Shown: positions 15,631-24,975 of the stretch, piece after piece | Layout of the letters: every line of letters starts with the position of its first letter | How positions within the stretch are numbered: the stretch's first letter is position 1 | Origin: Burkholderiaceae bacterium | Lineage (GTDB): Bacteria > Pseudomonadota > Gammaproteobacteria > Burkholderiales > Burkholderiaceae_B | Assembly: GCA_030728985.1 (NCBI GenBank) | Contig: JANQYI010000015.1 | Location: 1 to 64,000, forward strand | DNA length: 64,000 bases | Direction: 5' to 3' | Position numbers and translations under genes: made by a program | Notes under the pieces: model-generated | Told to the model about the DNA's origin: nothing | The model's database searches: none | Seen by the model: the letters and a program-made list of their open reading frames with translations, nothing else

Positions 15631-16698
15631 ATGACTACCTATAACAATTCAGTATCTATTTCTTTTGATGCGCTCTCAGCATTTATCGCTCGGGCATTTG
15701 TCGCCGTTGGGATCCCTGCTGAGGATTCCACCAAAATTGCGCGATTGATGGCGAGCGCAGATTTACAAGGATCGGACGGTCACGGCGTCATTCGACTACC
15801 GCAGTATGTCAAGCGCATTTTGGCTGGTGGTATCAACAAGCATCCAAATATTCAAGCCCATTCATCGGCGCACGCGGTGGCAGTGGTGGATGGAGATAAC
15901 GGAATGGGGCATCTTGTGGTCTCTCATGCTGTCGAACTGGCGATTGAAAAGGCACGAACGCAGGGGGTAGCATGGGTGGGTACTCGGCGCAGCAACCATG
16001 CGGGTCCTGCTTCCCTTTATGCAACGATGCCTGTCAAACATGACATGATTGGTCTGTATTTTGCCGTTGGAAATGCCAATCATCTGCCTCCCTGGGGTGG
16101 CATGGATATGTTGCTTTCCACCAATCCTATTTCTGCAGGTATACCTGCGGGTAAGGAAAATCCGATTGTCTTGGATATGGCGACGACGGTCGCAGCCTAT
16201 GGCAAGGTGAAAGCCAAGGCAAAAGCAGGGCAGATGATGCCTGAAGGGTGGATGATCGATCGTCAAGGTCATCCTCTGCTTGATCCTAAGCGGAGCGAGG
16301 AGGGGTTTTTGTTGCCGATTGGAGGCTACAAAGGCTACGGTCTAGCGCTTATTGTGGGCATTCTGGCCGGAACGCTACAGGGCGCTGCAATGGGTAAGGA
16401 GGTGATTGATTTCAATAAAGATCATGTCACGCCAACTAATACCGGACAGGCGATTCTAGTCCTAAATCTCGCTGCATTTGGTGGTGTTGAGTTGTTTAAA
16501 GAGGCGATTGATACCCTTGTTCGTGACCTTAAAAGTTCGCAGCGATTACCGAACGTAGATCGTATTTGGTTGCCGGGTGAGCAGAGCCATGCAAGACGAC
16601 TAGATTATGCCCAACATGGTATTCCGATCGCCGCCGGAGTGGTTAAGGAGCTTGCACCGCTATCTCGCGATTTGGGTATTCCTGCTTTGTGTGATTAA
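15631..16698 (+). CDS. malate/L-lactate/sulfolactate dehydrogenase family (Ldh2) oxidoreductase
   Basis: A 355-residue NAD(P)-dependent enzyme of the Ldh2/YlbC family, which oxidises 2-hydroxy acids such as malate, ureidoglycolate, (R)-sulfolactate or delta-1-piperideine-type substrates. Visible family segments are SDLQGSDGHGVIRLPQYVKR near residue 50, RRSNHAGPASLYA with the catalytic His near 130, and GGYKGYGLAL near 230. It is divergent from the LysR gene and followed by a Bug receptor (25 bases) and a cupin. The substrate cannot be read from sequence. Confidence 0.88.
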   Translation: MTTYNNSVSISFDALSAFIARAFVAVGIPAEDSTKIARLMASADLQGSDGHGVIRLPQYVKRILAGGINKHPNIQAHSSAHAVAVVDGDNGMGHLVVSHAVELAIEKARTQGVAWVGTRRSNHAGPASLYATMPVKHDMIGLYFAVGNANHLPPWGGMDMLLSTNPISAGIPAGKENPIVLDMATTVAAYGKVKAKAKAGQMMPEGWMIDRQGHPLLDPKRSEEGFLLPIGGYKGYGLALIVGILAGTLQGAAMGKEVIDFNKDHVTPTNTGQAILVLNLAAFGGVELFKEAIDTLVRDLKSSQRLPNVDRIWLPGEQSHARRLDYAQHGIPIAAGVVKELAPLSRDLGIPALCD

Positions 16699-16723
16699 AA
16701 CTAAAAATTAACTGGAGATGACA

Positions 16724-17704
16724 ATGAAGGCATTTAAATCCGTCGCTATTTTTGTGCAAGCTGTATTTCTCGCAGTTGCTTCTTGGGGCGTGATGGCTCA
16801 AGGTAACTACCCCAACAAACCAATCCGAATGATTATCCCTCTTGCTACTGGCAGCGCGGTCGATAACGCATTACGCCTCGTTGCGCAGAATATGGCGACG
16901 GGTATGGGACAACCGATCGTTATTGAAAACATAACAGGATCCTCTGGTTTGATCGGGGCTGACCGCATGTTAAAAATGCCTGCTGATGGCTATACGATCG
17001 GTGGCGTCAACGACAGCGTGTTGACAATGGTGCCACACATCAATCCGAATACAACGTTCAACACACTTAAAGATTTTGCACCGATTTCCCTCATCGGTAC
17101 GATCGAGTGGGGTATTGTCGTTAAAACAGATTCACAGTTCAAAACACTGGAAGATTTGATTAGGTTTTCCAAGGCTAATCCAGATAAGCTGACATTTAGC
17201 TCAGGTGGTGTGGGAAGTCCTCAACATATCGCGATGGCGTTATTGATGCAGCGTGCTGGGATGAAGCTTGTGCACGTTCCTTACAAGGGTGCTACACAGG
17301 CTGCTGTTGGGGCCGCGGCAGGTGAGGTCGATGTATCTTTTCAAGGTTTAGGCACTGCGGCAGCCTTGATCAATGGCGGCAAGTTGCGTCTTTTGGCCTT
17401 ATCGACACCGAAACCTTTACCGCAATTTTCTGGTGTAAAAACGATTGATCAGGGAGCTTTACCAGGCTTTTTCTTTAACTCATGGGCTGCGATGGTCGCA
17501 CCTGCGAAAACCCCAAAGCCAATCGTAGAGAAACTCTCCGCTGAAGCGCGTAAGGCCATGGACAATCCCGATATTCGTGATCGCTTCACAAAGCTGGGTA
17601 TCACCATTCGTGGAACAACCCCAGCAGAATTTGAAGAGGCGCTGAAAAAACAATATGAGCTTTACGGAAAAGTGATTAAAGACAACAACATTAAAGCCAA
17701 TTGA
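16724..17704 (+). CDS. Bug-family tripartite tricarboxylate transporter receptor
   Basis: A 326-residue periplasmic solute-binding protein. ATG 16724 has GGAG at 6 bases; an ATG at 16718 directly abuts it. Signal peptide ends at about residue 26 (Met-Ala-Gln). The mature protein has the family marks YPNKPIRMIIPLATGSAVDN and HVPYKGATQAAVGAAAGEVD. No TctA/TctB membrane genes lie nearby, so it is an orphan receptor, common in Alcaligenaceae. It shares an operon with the Ldh2 enzyme and the cupin and probably binds their carboxylate substrate. Confidence 0.93.
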   Translation: MKAFKSVAIFVQAVFLAVASWGVMAQGNYPNKPIRMIIPLATGSAVDNALRLVAQNMATGMGQPIVIENITGSSGLIGADRMLKMPADGYTIGGVNDSVLTMVPHINPNTTFNTLKDFAPISLIGTIEWGIVVKTDSQFKTLEDLIRFSKANPDKLTFSSGGVGSPQHIAMALLMQRAGMKLVHVPYKGATQAAVGAAAGEVDVSFQGLGTAAALINGGKLRLLALSTPKPLPQFSGVKTIDQGALPGFFFNSWAAMVAPAKTPKPIVEKLSAEARKAMDNPDIRDRFTKLGITIRGTTPAEFEEALKKQYELYGKVIKDNNIKAN

Positions 17705-17718
17705 TCTAGGTGCATAAA

Positions 17719-18129
17719 ATGACCGAAATCATTAAACATGCGGTATTAAAACCTGATCTAATTAAAAGTCATGATCGTGGAGGTGGTGCCAAGACGACTC
17801 CGCTTGTAACGGCTGCAATGGGTGCTAAAGCCTTTATCAATGGGATCACTGAGTTCGGTCCAGGTGCTGAGATTCCTTTCCATAGCCATAACTGCGAAGA
17901 GAGCGTTATCCTTTTAGAAGGGGAGGCTTATCTGGACATCGTAGACGAAGTGCATGAAGTTAAAGCGCATGATACGACGTGGATCCCACCTAATGTTTCC
18001 CATCGGTTTCGCAATAAGTCTTCGACGATGGGGATGAAAATCCTTTGGACTTACGCTTCTCCTATGGCAACGCGAACTCTTACTGAAAGTGGTGAGACAC
18101 GATATATCGCTGCCGAACACAATAAATAA
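17719..18129 (+). CDS. small cupin-domain protein
   Basis: A 136-residue single-domain cupin. ATG 17719 is chosen because CTAGG lies 8 bases upstream; a GTG at 17710 overlaps that site. Cupin motif 1 is seen as PFHSHNCEESVILLEGEAY (two His and Glu as metal ligands) and motif 2 as WIPPNVSHRFRN. It may be a sensor, isomerase or dioxygenase accessory. Third gene of the LysR-adjacent operon. Confidence 0.85.
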   Translation: MTEIIKHAVLKPDLIKSHDRGGGAKTTPLVTAAMGAKAFINGITEFGPGAEIPFHSHNCEESVILLEGEAYLDIVDEVHEVKAHDTTWIPPNVSHRFRNKSSTMGMKILWTYASPMATRTLTESGETRYIAAEHNK

Positions 18130-19617
18130 TTAAGACCATTCAGTATTCATATCAAACGGATATAAAGGTCGATTAAGTTTTGTGTACGGAAAGCGGGTGT
18201 GGTCAGCGCCCGTAACCCCTCCGCCATCGCACTCAATGATTGTTTTGGCGAGCGGGGCAAACACAGGTCTGCAGTACATGCGCGACTTGAGCAAAATGAA
18301 GCGATGACTTGGCGCATCGATCCCGATATGGGAAAAAATCCCCAAGTCCCAGTGCTCTTGTGGCGTTTCCGTGATCATGACTTTAGCTTGCGGTAAATCC
18401 AGACAAACGGTACGTCCCATGTGGATACGTTGCCCCGTGTAGGTCGGACCTGAGACGACATATTGCCCATCAGAAATTGCAGAAACAACTCCGGTGAGCG
18501 GGCGTAGTGAGTGGGTGATACCGAGTTGTGTTAGCGGAACTTTGTCGCCGACTTGAAGCGTCACAGTGGCATGGAGCCCAGCTTTGATGAGCTGATCGAC
18601 GGCTTCTGGATCGCAAATCGGTCCGACAACAATATCCTCAAGCCCCTGTTTGAGGGCTTCGTGTAACACATTCATGTCGTCGCACGTTCCTCCCGACATG
18701 CAGTTGTCGCCATGATCAAGGAGTAAAACGGGACCGTTGCCAGGTTGCGTTGCGATCTCTTTGGCGCGTCCGATAGAAGTTTCGAGAGGTTCATTTTTAT
18801 AAATGAAGTCACTGCGTCTGGACCAAATAAACGCGGCAATGCGTTGTGCGACATCCTCAGCAGCCTGGGCGTCGTTGTCGCTGACAACAACAACACTAAT
18901 GCAGGGGGCCGCGATATCGGCGAGTGGAAAGCCTGCCAGCACGGATACGCCAAGCATGCCTTGTGCTTCTGCCGCACGCGCGAGCTCGACCGCTTCGTGC
19001 ATGGGACCGATATCGGTTCGGCTGCAGAGCGTATTCAGAGTCAATGGCAAGCGTCGCCAAGCGAGTGTAGGTTTGATGCGTTGATTGATCATGTCAATGA
19101 GCAAGCGGCCTGCATGCGCGCCGGTCTCATACATGTCCACGTGCGGGTATGTCTTAAAGCTAATGACGATATCGCTGTTGTTAATAATCTTGTCGGTCAT
19201 TTTGCCGTGCAGATCGAATGCGACAGCAATCGGAGCGTGGGGAAGGGCCGCGCGAATGCGTTCGAGCAGATCGCCTTCGCCGTCATCGGAGTTTTCTGCA
19301 ACCATCGCGCCATGTAAATCGAGGGCGACGGCATCACAGCCTTTGGCCGCAGACACAATGGTGTCGCACAAATGGGTATACGCTTTGGCACAGACGGCAC
19401 CGCTTGGGTTTGCGGTAGCGCTACAGGCGACGACAACTTCGTGTCCCGCTTGTTCCAACACATCGATATAAGCTGCGATACCCGTCCGAGTGTTTTTAGA
19501 TGCGTTGTAAGCCTCCGCACCATAAAGCGGTCCATCGTCACCAAAGGATTTTAAGGGCGTGACGATAGGAGAGAATGTATTGGTTTCGTGATTGAGCCTG
19601 GCGACAAGAATTTTCAT
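18130..19617 (-). CDS. M81 family protein (MlrC/microcystinase C-like)
   Basis: A 495-residue protein of the M81 family, typified by MlrC of microcystin breakdown. The N-terminus MKILVARLNHETNTFSP is diagnostic; DLHGAM, DLHGKM and LLDHGDN segments carry likely metal ligands. Most members are in organisms that do not degrade microcystin and probably hydrolyse other amides or peptides. It starts 1 base after the stop of the TauE-type permease gene, so the two are coupled, which suggests that the permease moves its substrate or product. Confidence 0.9.
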   Translation of the reverse strand: MKILVARLNHETNTFSPIVTPLKSFGDDGPLYGAEAYNASKNTRTGIAAYIDVLEQAGHEVVVACSATANPSGAVCAKAYTHLCDTIVSAAKGCDAVALDLHGAMVAENSDDGEGDLLERIRAALPHAPIAVAFDLHGKMTDKIINNSDIVISFKTYPHVDMYETGAHAGRLLIDMINQRIKPTLAWRRLPLTLNTLCSRTDIGPMHEAVELARAAEAQGMLGVSVLAGFPLADIAAPCISVVVVSDNDAQAAEDVAQRIAAFIWSRRSDFIYKNEPLETSIGRAKEIATQPGNGPVLLLDHGDNCMSGGTCDDMNVLHEALKQGLEDIVVGPICDPEAVDQLIKAGLHATVTLQVGDKVPLTQLGITHSLRPLTGVVSAISDGQYVVSGPTYTGQRIHMGRTVCLDLPQAKVMITETPQEHWDLGIFSHIGIDAPSHRFILLKSRMYCRPVFAPLAKTIIECDGGGVTGADHTRFPYTKLNRPLYPFDMNTEWS

Positions 19618-19618
19618 G

Positions 19619-20380
19619 TTATTCCAGTATGGTCTTGAGAGAGGTGTAAATCAGACCCAACCCCGTTACGAGCAGCAGGACTGTCACTAAAAGTTGCGCC
19701 ACTCTGCGACTTAAGTTAACAGGGTACTTGAGTTGCAAAAGTGTGGCAACAGTGATTGCAGGAAAGGCAATCGCTGAAAGGAGGACGGCATTCATGGTCA
19801 GCTCACCTGTGAAAAGCGCAATGACGAGCCTTGCCGCAGAGGTCACGCTAAAAATAATAAACAGATATTGACGAACGAGATCTTTGTCGAGAGGTTGGCT
19901 ATAAAGATGATAGACCAACGGTGGTCCTGGTGTTGCGAACATACCGCCAAGAATCCCTGTGAGAAATCCAGCCGCCCATGTAGAGGATTTTCCTGAAGTT
20001 TTACGCGTATTTGTGTTGATTGAAAATAGGGCGATTGCTGAAGCAAAAATAGAAAGACCCAAAATAAGGCGTAATGTATTGATGCCATTGTCTGTAAACC
20101 ATGCCAAAGACATATAGCCAATCACAAGTCCGATCATGCTGCTGATAAACATCGGTTTCAGTAAAGGACCGGGCGAAGTACGTGGGGATTTGCTGAGATA
20201 CACCAGGTTGTTGGCGATGGCGAGGATGCAAGCAATGTTGGCCGCATCGGCGATCGAGATGATTTGTAAGGCGCCTGTTAAGCCTACCAAGATCAAACCG
20301 AAGGCAAATCCTGTTAAGTTTTGACAAAAAGCGGCAAGTAAAGCGATCAATATAAATGAGGCGTACTGCAGGACGGACAT
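19619..20380 (-). CDS. TauE/SafE (TSUP) family membrane permease
   Basis: A 253-residue inner-membrane protein with about eight membrane spans in two similar halves. The hallmark GFLTGILGGMFATPGPPLVYH sits in the second half. Family members export sulfite or sulfoacetate or move other organic anions. It is coupled to the M81 gene. Since the desulfinase-like gene 8 kb away would release sulfite, export of sulfite is possible, but the operon partner points elsewhere. Confidence 0.85.
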   Translation of the reverse strand: MSVLQYASFILIALLAAFCQNLTGFAFGLILVGLTGALQIISIADAANIACILAIANNLVYLSKSPRTSPGPLLKPMFISSMIGLVIGYMSLAWFTDNGINTLRLILGLSIFASAIALFSINTNTRKTSGKSSTWAAGFLTGILGGMFATPGPPLVYHLYSQPLDKDLVRQYLFIIFSVTSAARLVIALFTGELTMNAVLLSAIAFPAITVATLLQLKYPVNLSRRVAQLLVTVLLLVTGLGLIYTSLKTILE

Positions 20381-20572
20381 ATTCTTTTAATTCCAAGGTG
20401 CTTGACCCGATCGATCAAGAAAATTTTTTATAATTAATTAGACTTTAAACGATTCTGTAGGCGTTTCTGCCATGATTGACATTAACTGAAATGAAAAAAA
20501 ATTTTAGCTCTGATAAAAAGGGGCTGAATTGATGATATTTTAAAAATTCTAGAAACAAACAAGCGAGATGCT
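20381..20572. promoter_or_regulatory. divergent promoter region of the permease and aldehyde dehydrogenase genes
   Basis: AT-rich spacer of 192 bases between two divergent transcription units. A TTGACA lies at 20476-20481, but the matching -10 is weak. GCGAG at 20563-20567 serves as ribosome binding site for the aldehyde dehydrogenase ATG at 20573. Confidence 0.4.
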
Positions 20573-22054
20573 ATGAACACCTATAACCACTATATTGACG
20601 GCAAGTATGTCGAACCTGTTGGTAAAAAATGGATCGATAGCATCGATCCTTATTTGGGGCAGCCTTGGGCCCGGGTTCCGCAGGGCTGTAAAAAAGATGT
20701 GGATTTGGCGGTGGCGGCAGCCTCTCGGGCTATGCGCGAAGATCCTTGGGCATCCATGAACGCGACGCAGCGAGGCAAACTAATGCTTCGTTTGGCAGAT
20801 TTGGTGACACAACATGCTGAGCGTCTGGCCGAGCTCGAGGTACGCGACAATGGCAAACTGCTCGCTGAAATGCGTGGTCAGCTTAACTACCACCCAGAAT
20901 GGTGGCGCTATTACGGAGGTCTAGCAGACAAGATCGAAGGTGCGGTGATGCCCATCGATAAAGCAGATACGTTTGCCTTTACGCGCTCTGAGCCAATCGG
21001 GGTGGTAGGTGCGTTGACCGCCTGGAATTCTCCTCTCCTGTTTATTGCCTGGAAATGTGCGGCTGCGATCGCGGCGGGTTGCTCTGTCGTCGTCAAGCCT
21101 TCTGAGTATGCCTCAGTCTCCACACTTGCGTTTGCTGAGTTGACCAAAGAGGCGGGCTTTCCTGATGGTGTATTCAATGTTGTGACAGGCTATGGTGCCG
21201 AGGCTGGTTCTGCGCTTGTGGATCATCCCGATGTCGCAAAGATTACTTTTACAGGCTCTGATACGACAGGCGCAATGATTTATGCCCAAGCAGCCAAGAG
21301 CATGAAGCGGGTAGCTCTTGAGTTGGGCGGCAAGTCTCCCAACATTGTTTTCGCGGACTGCGATATTGATAAAGCTGCGGCAGGTGTGATTTCTGGAATT
21401 TTTGCAGCCACGGGTCAAACCTGCATCGCAGGTTCAAGATTACTGGTTCAAAATTCGATCAAAGAAGCGTTCACCAAACGCGTCGCCGAGTTGGGTGCTT
21501 CTGCACGCAAGGGGAACCCGATGTCACTCGATACCAATATCGGTCCGGTGACAACACCTGTTCAATACAAAAAAATTCTAGACTACATGGCCATCGCAAA
21601 AGCGGAAGGCGCGCGCTGTATCCTCGGTGGTGGTCCCGCAAATTCTCCTGATCTACCTGGAGGTCAGTTTGTAGAACCCACGATTTTCACAGATGTAACA
21701 CCGGACATGCGCATCGCACGCGAAGAGGTGTTTGGTCCTGTTCTGTCGATTATCGGCTTCGAAGACGAGGCGCATGCGATCAAGCTGGCCAACGACACTA
21801 TTTATGGATTAGCGGCAGGTGTCTGGACTGAAGATATTGGACGTGCTTTACGTATGTCAGCGGCCTTAAAAGCAGGCACAGTATGGGTCAACACCTATCG
21901 TGCCATTAGCTACATGATGCCTTTTGGTGGGATGAAACACTCTGGCATTGGTCGAGAAAGCGGCATTGAGGCGATCAAGGGGTTCCTTGAAACCAAGAGT
22001 ACGTGGATCTCTTACGCCCAAGGTGCGCCTGCCAATCCGTTTATTATGCGTTGA
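20573..22054 (+). CDS. NAD(P)-dependent aldehyde dehydrogenase
   Basis: A 493-residue aldehyde dehydrogenase. The catalytic Cys is in GQTCIAGSR, the general-base Glu in LELGGKSPN, and the cofactor segment is FTGSDTTGAMI. It oxidises an aldehyde to the carboxylate in the cytoplasm; the substrate is not evident. It stands alone, 65 bases before the radical SAM gene. Confidence 0.92.
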   Translation: MNTYNHYIDGKYVEPVGKKWIDSIDPYLGQPWARVPQGCKKDVDLAVAAASRAMREDPWASMNATQRGKLMLRLADLVTQHAERLAELEVRDNGKLLAEMRGQLNYHPEWWRYYGGLADKIEGAVMPIDKADTFAFTRSEPIGVVGALTAWNSPLLFIAWKCAAAIAAGCSVVVKPSEYASVSTLAFAELTKEAGFPDGVFNVVTGYGAEAGSALVDHPDVAKITFTGSDTTGAMIYAQAAKSMKRVALELGGKSPNIVFADCDIDKAAAGVISGIFAATGQTCIAGSRLLVQNSIKEAFTKRVAELGASARKGNPMSLDTNIGPVTTPVQYKKILDYMAIAKAEGARCILGGGPANSPDLPGGQFVEPTIFTDVTPDMRIAREEVFGPVLSIIGFEDEAHAIKLANDTIYGLAAGVWTEDIGRALRMSAALKAGTVWVNTYRAISYMMPFGGMKHSGIGRESGIEAIKGFLETKSTWISYAQGAPANPFIMR

Positions 22055-22119
22055 CAAGTTATCCTGTTTCATTTGTCAGAACCTCTTATACTGAGTGTCT
22101 CTGATTTCTGCATGTCATT

Positions 22120-24048
22120 ATGTCTAAAGCCACCTTGGAGGATCTGCGTGTATTGTCTGTCATCCCACCGATGACGCAGCTCAATACACCTTATCCTTCG
22201 ACCGCGTATCTGACCGGTTTTTTGCGTTCGCGTCATATTGATGCTGCCCAAGAAGATCTGGCGTTAGGCCTTGTATTACGACTGTTAAGTTCAACAGGTC
22301 TTGAGGAAGTGGCTCTCAAGGTTGATGAGGTGACTGCTCGAAAACGCAGCCCATCACTTCAAGCCTTTGTCGCGCAACGCCAGCGTTATCTCAACACTAT
22401 TGATGCCGTGATTGCCTTTTTACAAGGCCGTGACTCGACCCTTGCGCATCGTATCGTCAGTCGGCAATATCTTCCCGAAGGACCCCGTTTTTCAGCTTTG
22501 GAGGCCTATGTCGATGATGAAACAGGCGATCCCTTGGGCTGGGCGTTTGGTGCGCTGGGGATGCAGGATCGCGCCAAGCATTTAGCGACGCTTTATTTAA
22601 ATGATTTGGCGGATGTGTTGCGTGATGCCGTTGATCCAAGATTTGAGTTTGTGCGATATGGCGAGTCTCTTGCAGCGAGCCAGGCGACATTTGATCCCTT
22701 GGCGTGCGCACTCGCGGCACCGAAGACGCTGATCGACTGTTATCTAGAAAGTCTGACTCTCGAAGCGCTCGCGCGTCATGCGCCGACCGTTGTCTTAATT
22801 TCGGTGCCTTTTCCGGGCACTGTTTATGCTGCGTTCAGAATCGCGCAGACCATCAAAGCACACTATCCAGAGATCAAAATCGTCCTCGGCGGAGGCTTTG
22901 TCAATACAGAGCTTCGCGAGCTCTCCGAACCCAGAGTGTTTGATTTTGTTGATTATGTGACGCTCGATACGGGTGAGCGACCTTTGCTGGCACTCTTGGA
23001 TTATTTACTTGGCAAAAGATCCCAACAACGACTGGTTAGAACGTATGTGCGGGATACCGTGACAAGTGAGGTGCGCTACATCAATATGGTCGAGCCTGAA
23101 GTTCCGTTCGAGGAGGTGGGTACGCCCACGTGGGATGGGCTGCCTTTGTCTGATTACCTTTCTTTGTTAGATATGCTCAATCCTATGCACCGCCTTTGGA
23201 GTGATGGTCGTTGGAACAAGCTGACCGTCGCTCACGGTTGTTATTGGAAAAAATGTAGCTTTTGTGACGTTAGTCTTGATTACATCGGTCGATATGAAAC
23301 AGCCTCTGCAGGAGTACTTGCCGACCGTATTGAAGCGATCGTCCGCGAAACGGGTCAGACGGGTTTTCACTTTGTGGACGAGGCTGCTCCCCCCAAGGCG
23401 TTGAAGTCGCTCGCATTAGAACTCATCAAACGCGATCTCAATATTTCTTGGTGGGGCAATATCCGTTTTGAAAAAACGTTCACGCCTGAACTTTGCCAGT
23501 TGCTTGCGAAAAGTGGTTGTATCGCGGTTTCAGGTGGCCTTGAGGTGGCGTCGGATCGCCTGCTGGATTTGATGAAGAAAGGCGTTTCCGTCGATCAGGT
23601 CGCTCGCGTGACACGTGCTTTTAGTGATGCAGGTGTATTGGTTCATGCTTATTTAATGTATGGATTTCCGACTCAAACGGTCAAAGATACCGTTGACGCC
23701 TTGGAATATGTCAGGCAGCTTTTTGAAAATGGTTGCATACAAAGCGGTTTTTTTCATCGATTTACGTGCACGGTGCACTCGCCTGTTGGTTTAAATCCGG
23801 CTGAATATGGCGTCACCTTAGAAGCTTTGCCACCCACGAGCTTCGCCAAAAACGATATTGGCTTTGTTGATCCAACAAATGTGGATCATGCAGCGTTAGG
23901 CGTTGGTCTAAGAAAGGCGCTCTACAATTACATGCATGGTATCGGTCTCGATGAGGACGTGCGATCATGGTTTCCTATTAAAGTGCCACGTACCACTGTG
24001 GCATCTCATTACATTCAATATGCTTTAGAGCAATCGTCCCGATCGTAG
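22120..24048 (+). CDS. B12-binding-domain radical SAM protein with CX4CX2C cluster motif
   Basis: A 642-residue protein. The N-terminal region (about 10-40 and 220-295) resembles the cobalamin-binding domain of class B radical SAM enzymes, with a central GGGFVNTELREL segment and DTGERPLLAL. The radical SAM core begins at about 368 with C374, C379 and C382 in GCYWKKCSFCD. This is CX4CX2C rather than the usual CX3CX2C. Later a GGLEVASDRLLDLMKKGV segment matches the SAM-binding region. Radical SAM/B12 enzymes typically methylate or rearrange unactivated carbon. The substrate is unknown; the class II aldolase gene starts 43 bases downstream and may share its transcript. Confidence 0.85.
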   Translation: MSKATLEDLRVLSVIPPMTQLNTPYPSTAYLTGFLRSRHIDAAQEDLALGLVLRLLSSTGLEEVALKVDEVTARKRSPSLQAFVAQRQRYLNTIDAVIAFLQGRDSTLAHRIVSRQYLPEGPRFSALEAYVDDETGDPLGWAFGALGMQDRAKHLATLYLNDLADVLRDAVDPRFEFVRYGESLAASQATFDPLACALAAPKTLIDCYLESLTLEALARHAPTVVLISVPFPGTVYAAFRIAQTIKAHYPEIKIVLGGGFVNTELRELSEPRVFDFVDYVTLDTGERPLLALLDYLLGKRSQQRLVRTYVRDTVTSEVRYINMVEPEVPFEEVGTPTWDGLPLSDYLSLLDMLNPMHRLWSDGRWNKLTVAHGCYWKKCSFCDVSLDYIGRYETASAGVLADRIEAIVRETGQTGFHFVDEAAPPKALKSLALELIKRDLNISWWGNIRFEKTFTPELCQLLAKSGCIAVSGGLEVASDRLLDLMKKGVSVDQVARVTRAFSDAGVLVHAYLMYGFPTQTVKDTVDALEYVRQLFENGCIQSGFFHRFTCTVHSPVGLNPAEYGVTLEALPPTSFAKNDIGFVDPTNVDHAALGVGLRKALYNYMHGIGLDEDVRSWFPIKVPRTTVASHYIQYALEQSSRS

Positions 24049-24091
24049 CGCTACTCATCACATTTAATACATAGAGTTCAGGAGAATTGAG

Positions 24092-24823
24092 ATGTCAACG
24101 AATATGCATGAAGAAGATTTTGAGTCTCCTGCGATTCGCGCATTACGAAAAGATTTGTCTCTTGCTTTGCGAGCCGCGGCCCATCATGGCTTGTCAGAGG
24201 GAGTTTGCAATCATTTCAGCGTTGAAATTCCTGACGAGAGCGGAAGATTTTTGCTGAATCCCAGAGGTCTGCTTTGGAGTGAAATTCAGGCCGAGGATAT
24301 TATGATGGTGGATGATCAAGGCGAGATATTGGCGGGTCGACATTCAGTCGAACCGACCGCGATGTTTATTCATGCCGCTGTCCATCGCATTGCCAAAAAG
24401 ACTTGCGTGCTTCATACCCATATGCCTTATGCCACGGCATTGACCCTGACCCGGCAACGTGCACTTGATACGACTCTTTCTCAAAATGCCATGCGCTTTC
24501 ACAATCGCGTCGCCGTCGATACGCAATACAACGGCTTAGCGCTTGACGCGGGCGAGGGGGTGCGTATCGCTCAGGCCATGCAAGGCGCGGATGTCGTGTT
24601 TCTGGGTAATCACGGTGTGGTGGTCTGTGGTGAACGCACCGATTACGCCTATGACGATTTATATTTTCTCGAACGTGCGTGCATGATGCAAGTGCTCGCG
24701 ATGTCTACAGGATTGCCTTTGGAACCGGTCGATGCTGGGTTGGCTCAGCGTGTCGGCCAACAGACCTTGGGCGAAAGGTTGCAGTCCGAGTTATTTTTTA
24801 AAGCGTTGGATCGGACCCTTTAA
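24092..24823 (+). CDS. class II aldolase/adducin family protein
   Basis: A 243-residue protein of the zinc-dependent class II aldolase/adducin family. The metal-binding His-x-His is in VLHTHMPYATAL and a third His in GNHGVVVCG; the N-terminal AAHHGLSEGVCNHFSVE segment is also typical. AGGAG precedes the ATG at good spacing. Known members cleave sugar phosphates or dehydrate or decarboxylate related substrates. It lies between the radical SAM gene and a TRAP transporter, possibly for the same compound. Confidence 0.85.
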   Translation: MSTNMHEEDFESPAIRALRKDLSLALRAAAHHGLSEGVCNHFSVEIPDESGRFLLNPRGLLWSEIQAEDIMMVDDQGEILAGRHSVEPTAMFIHAAVHRIAKKTCVLHTHMPYATALTLTRQRALDTTLSQNAMRFHNRVAVDTQYNGLALDAGEGVRIAQAMQGADVVFLGNHGVVVCGERTDYAYDDLYFLERACMMQVLAMSTGLPLEPVDAGLAQRVGQQTLGERLQSELFFKALDRTL

Positions 24824-24975
24824 ATCTGATAAAAGTCCTATAAACTACGTGGTCATTACCCAATTTTTTTCTGAGAAGTAGGGTAAACATTATTTACATT
24901 AGAAGGCTATATCGTTACATTCTGCCCGCGCCTAGTTCATCGCTCGAACTAGACTTCAATTTTCAAGGAAATCAC
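24824..24975. promoter_or_regulatory. inverted-repeat-rich leader of the TRAP transporter operon
   Basis: This 152-base spacer contains CTAGTTC (24932-24938) and GAACTAG (24946-24952) with a 7-base loop, 24 bases before the dctP start. Further upstream are TTACCC (24856-24861) paired with GGGTAA (24881-24886) and GTAAA/TTTAC (24883-24887/24893-24897), which overlap each other. They are candidate operators; no T-run terminator is present. Confidence 0.5.
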
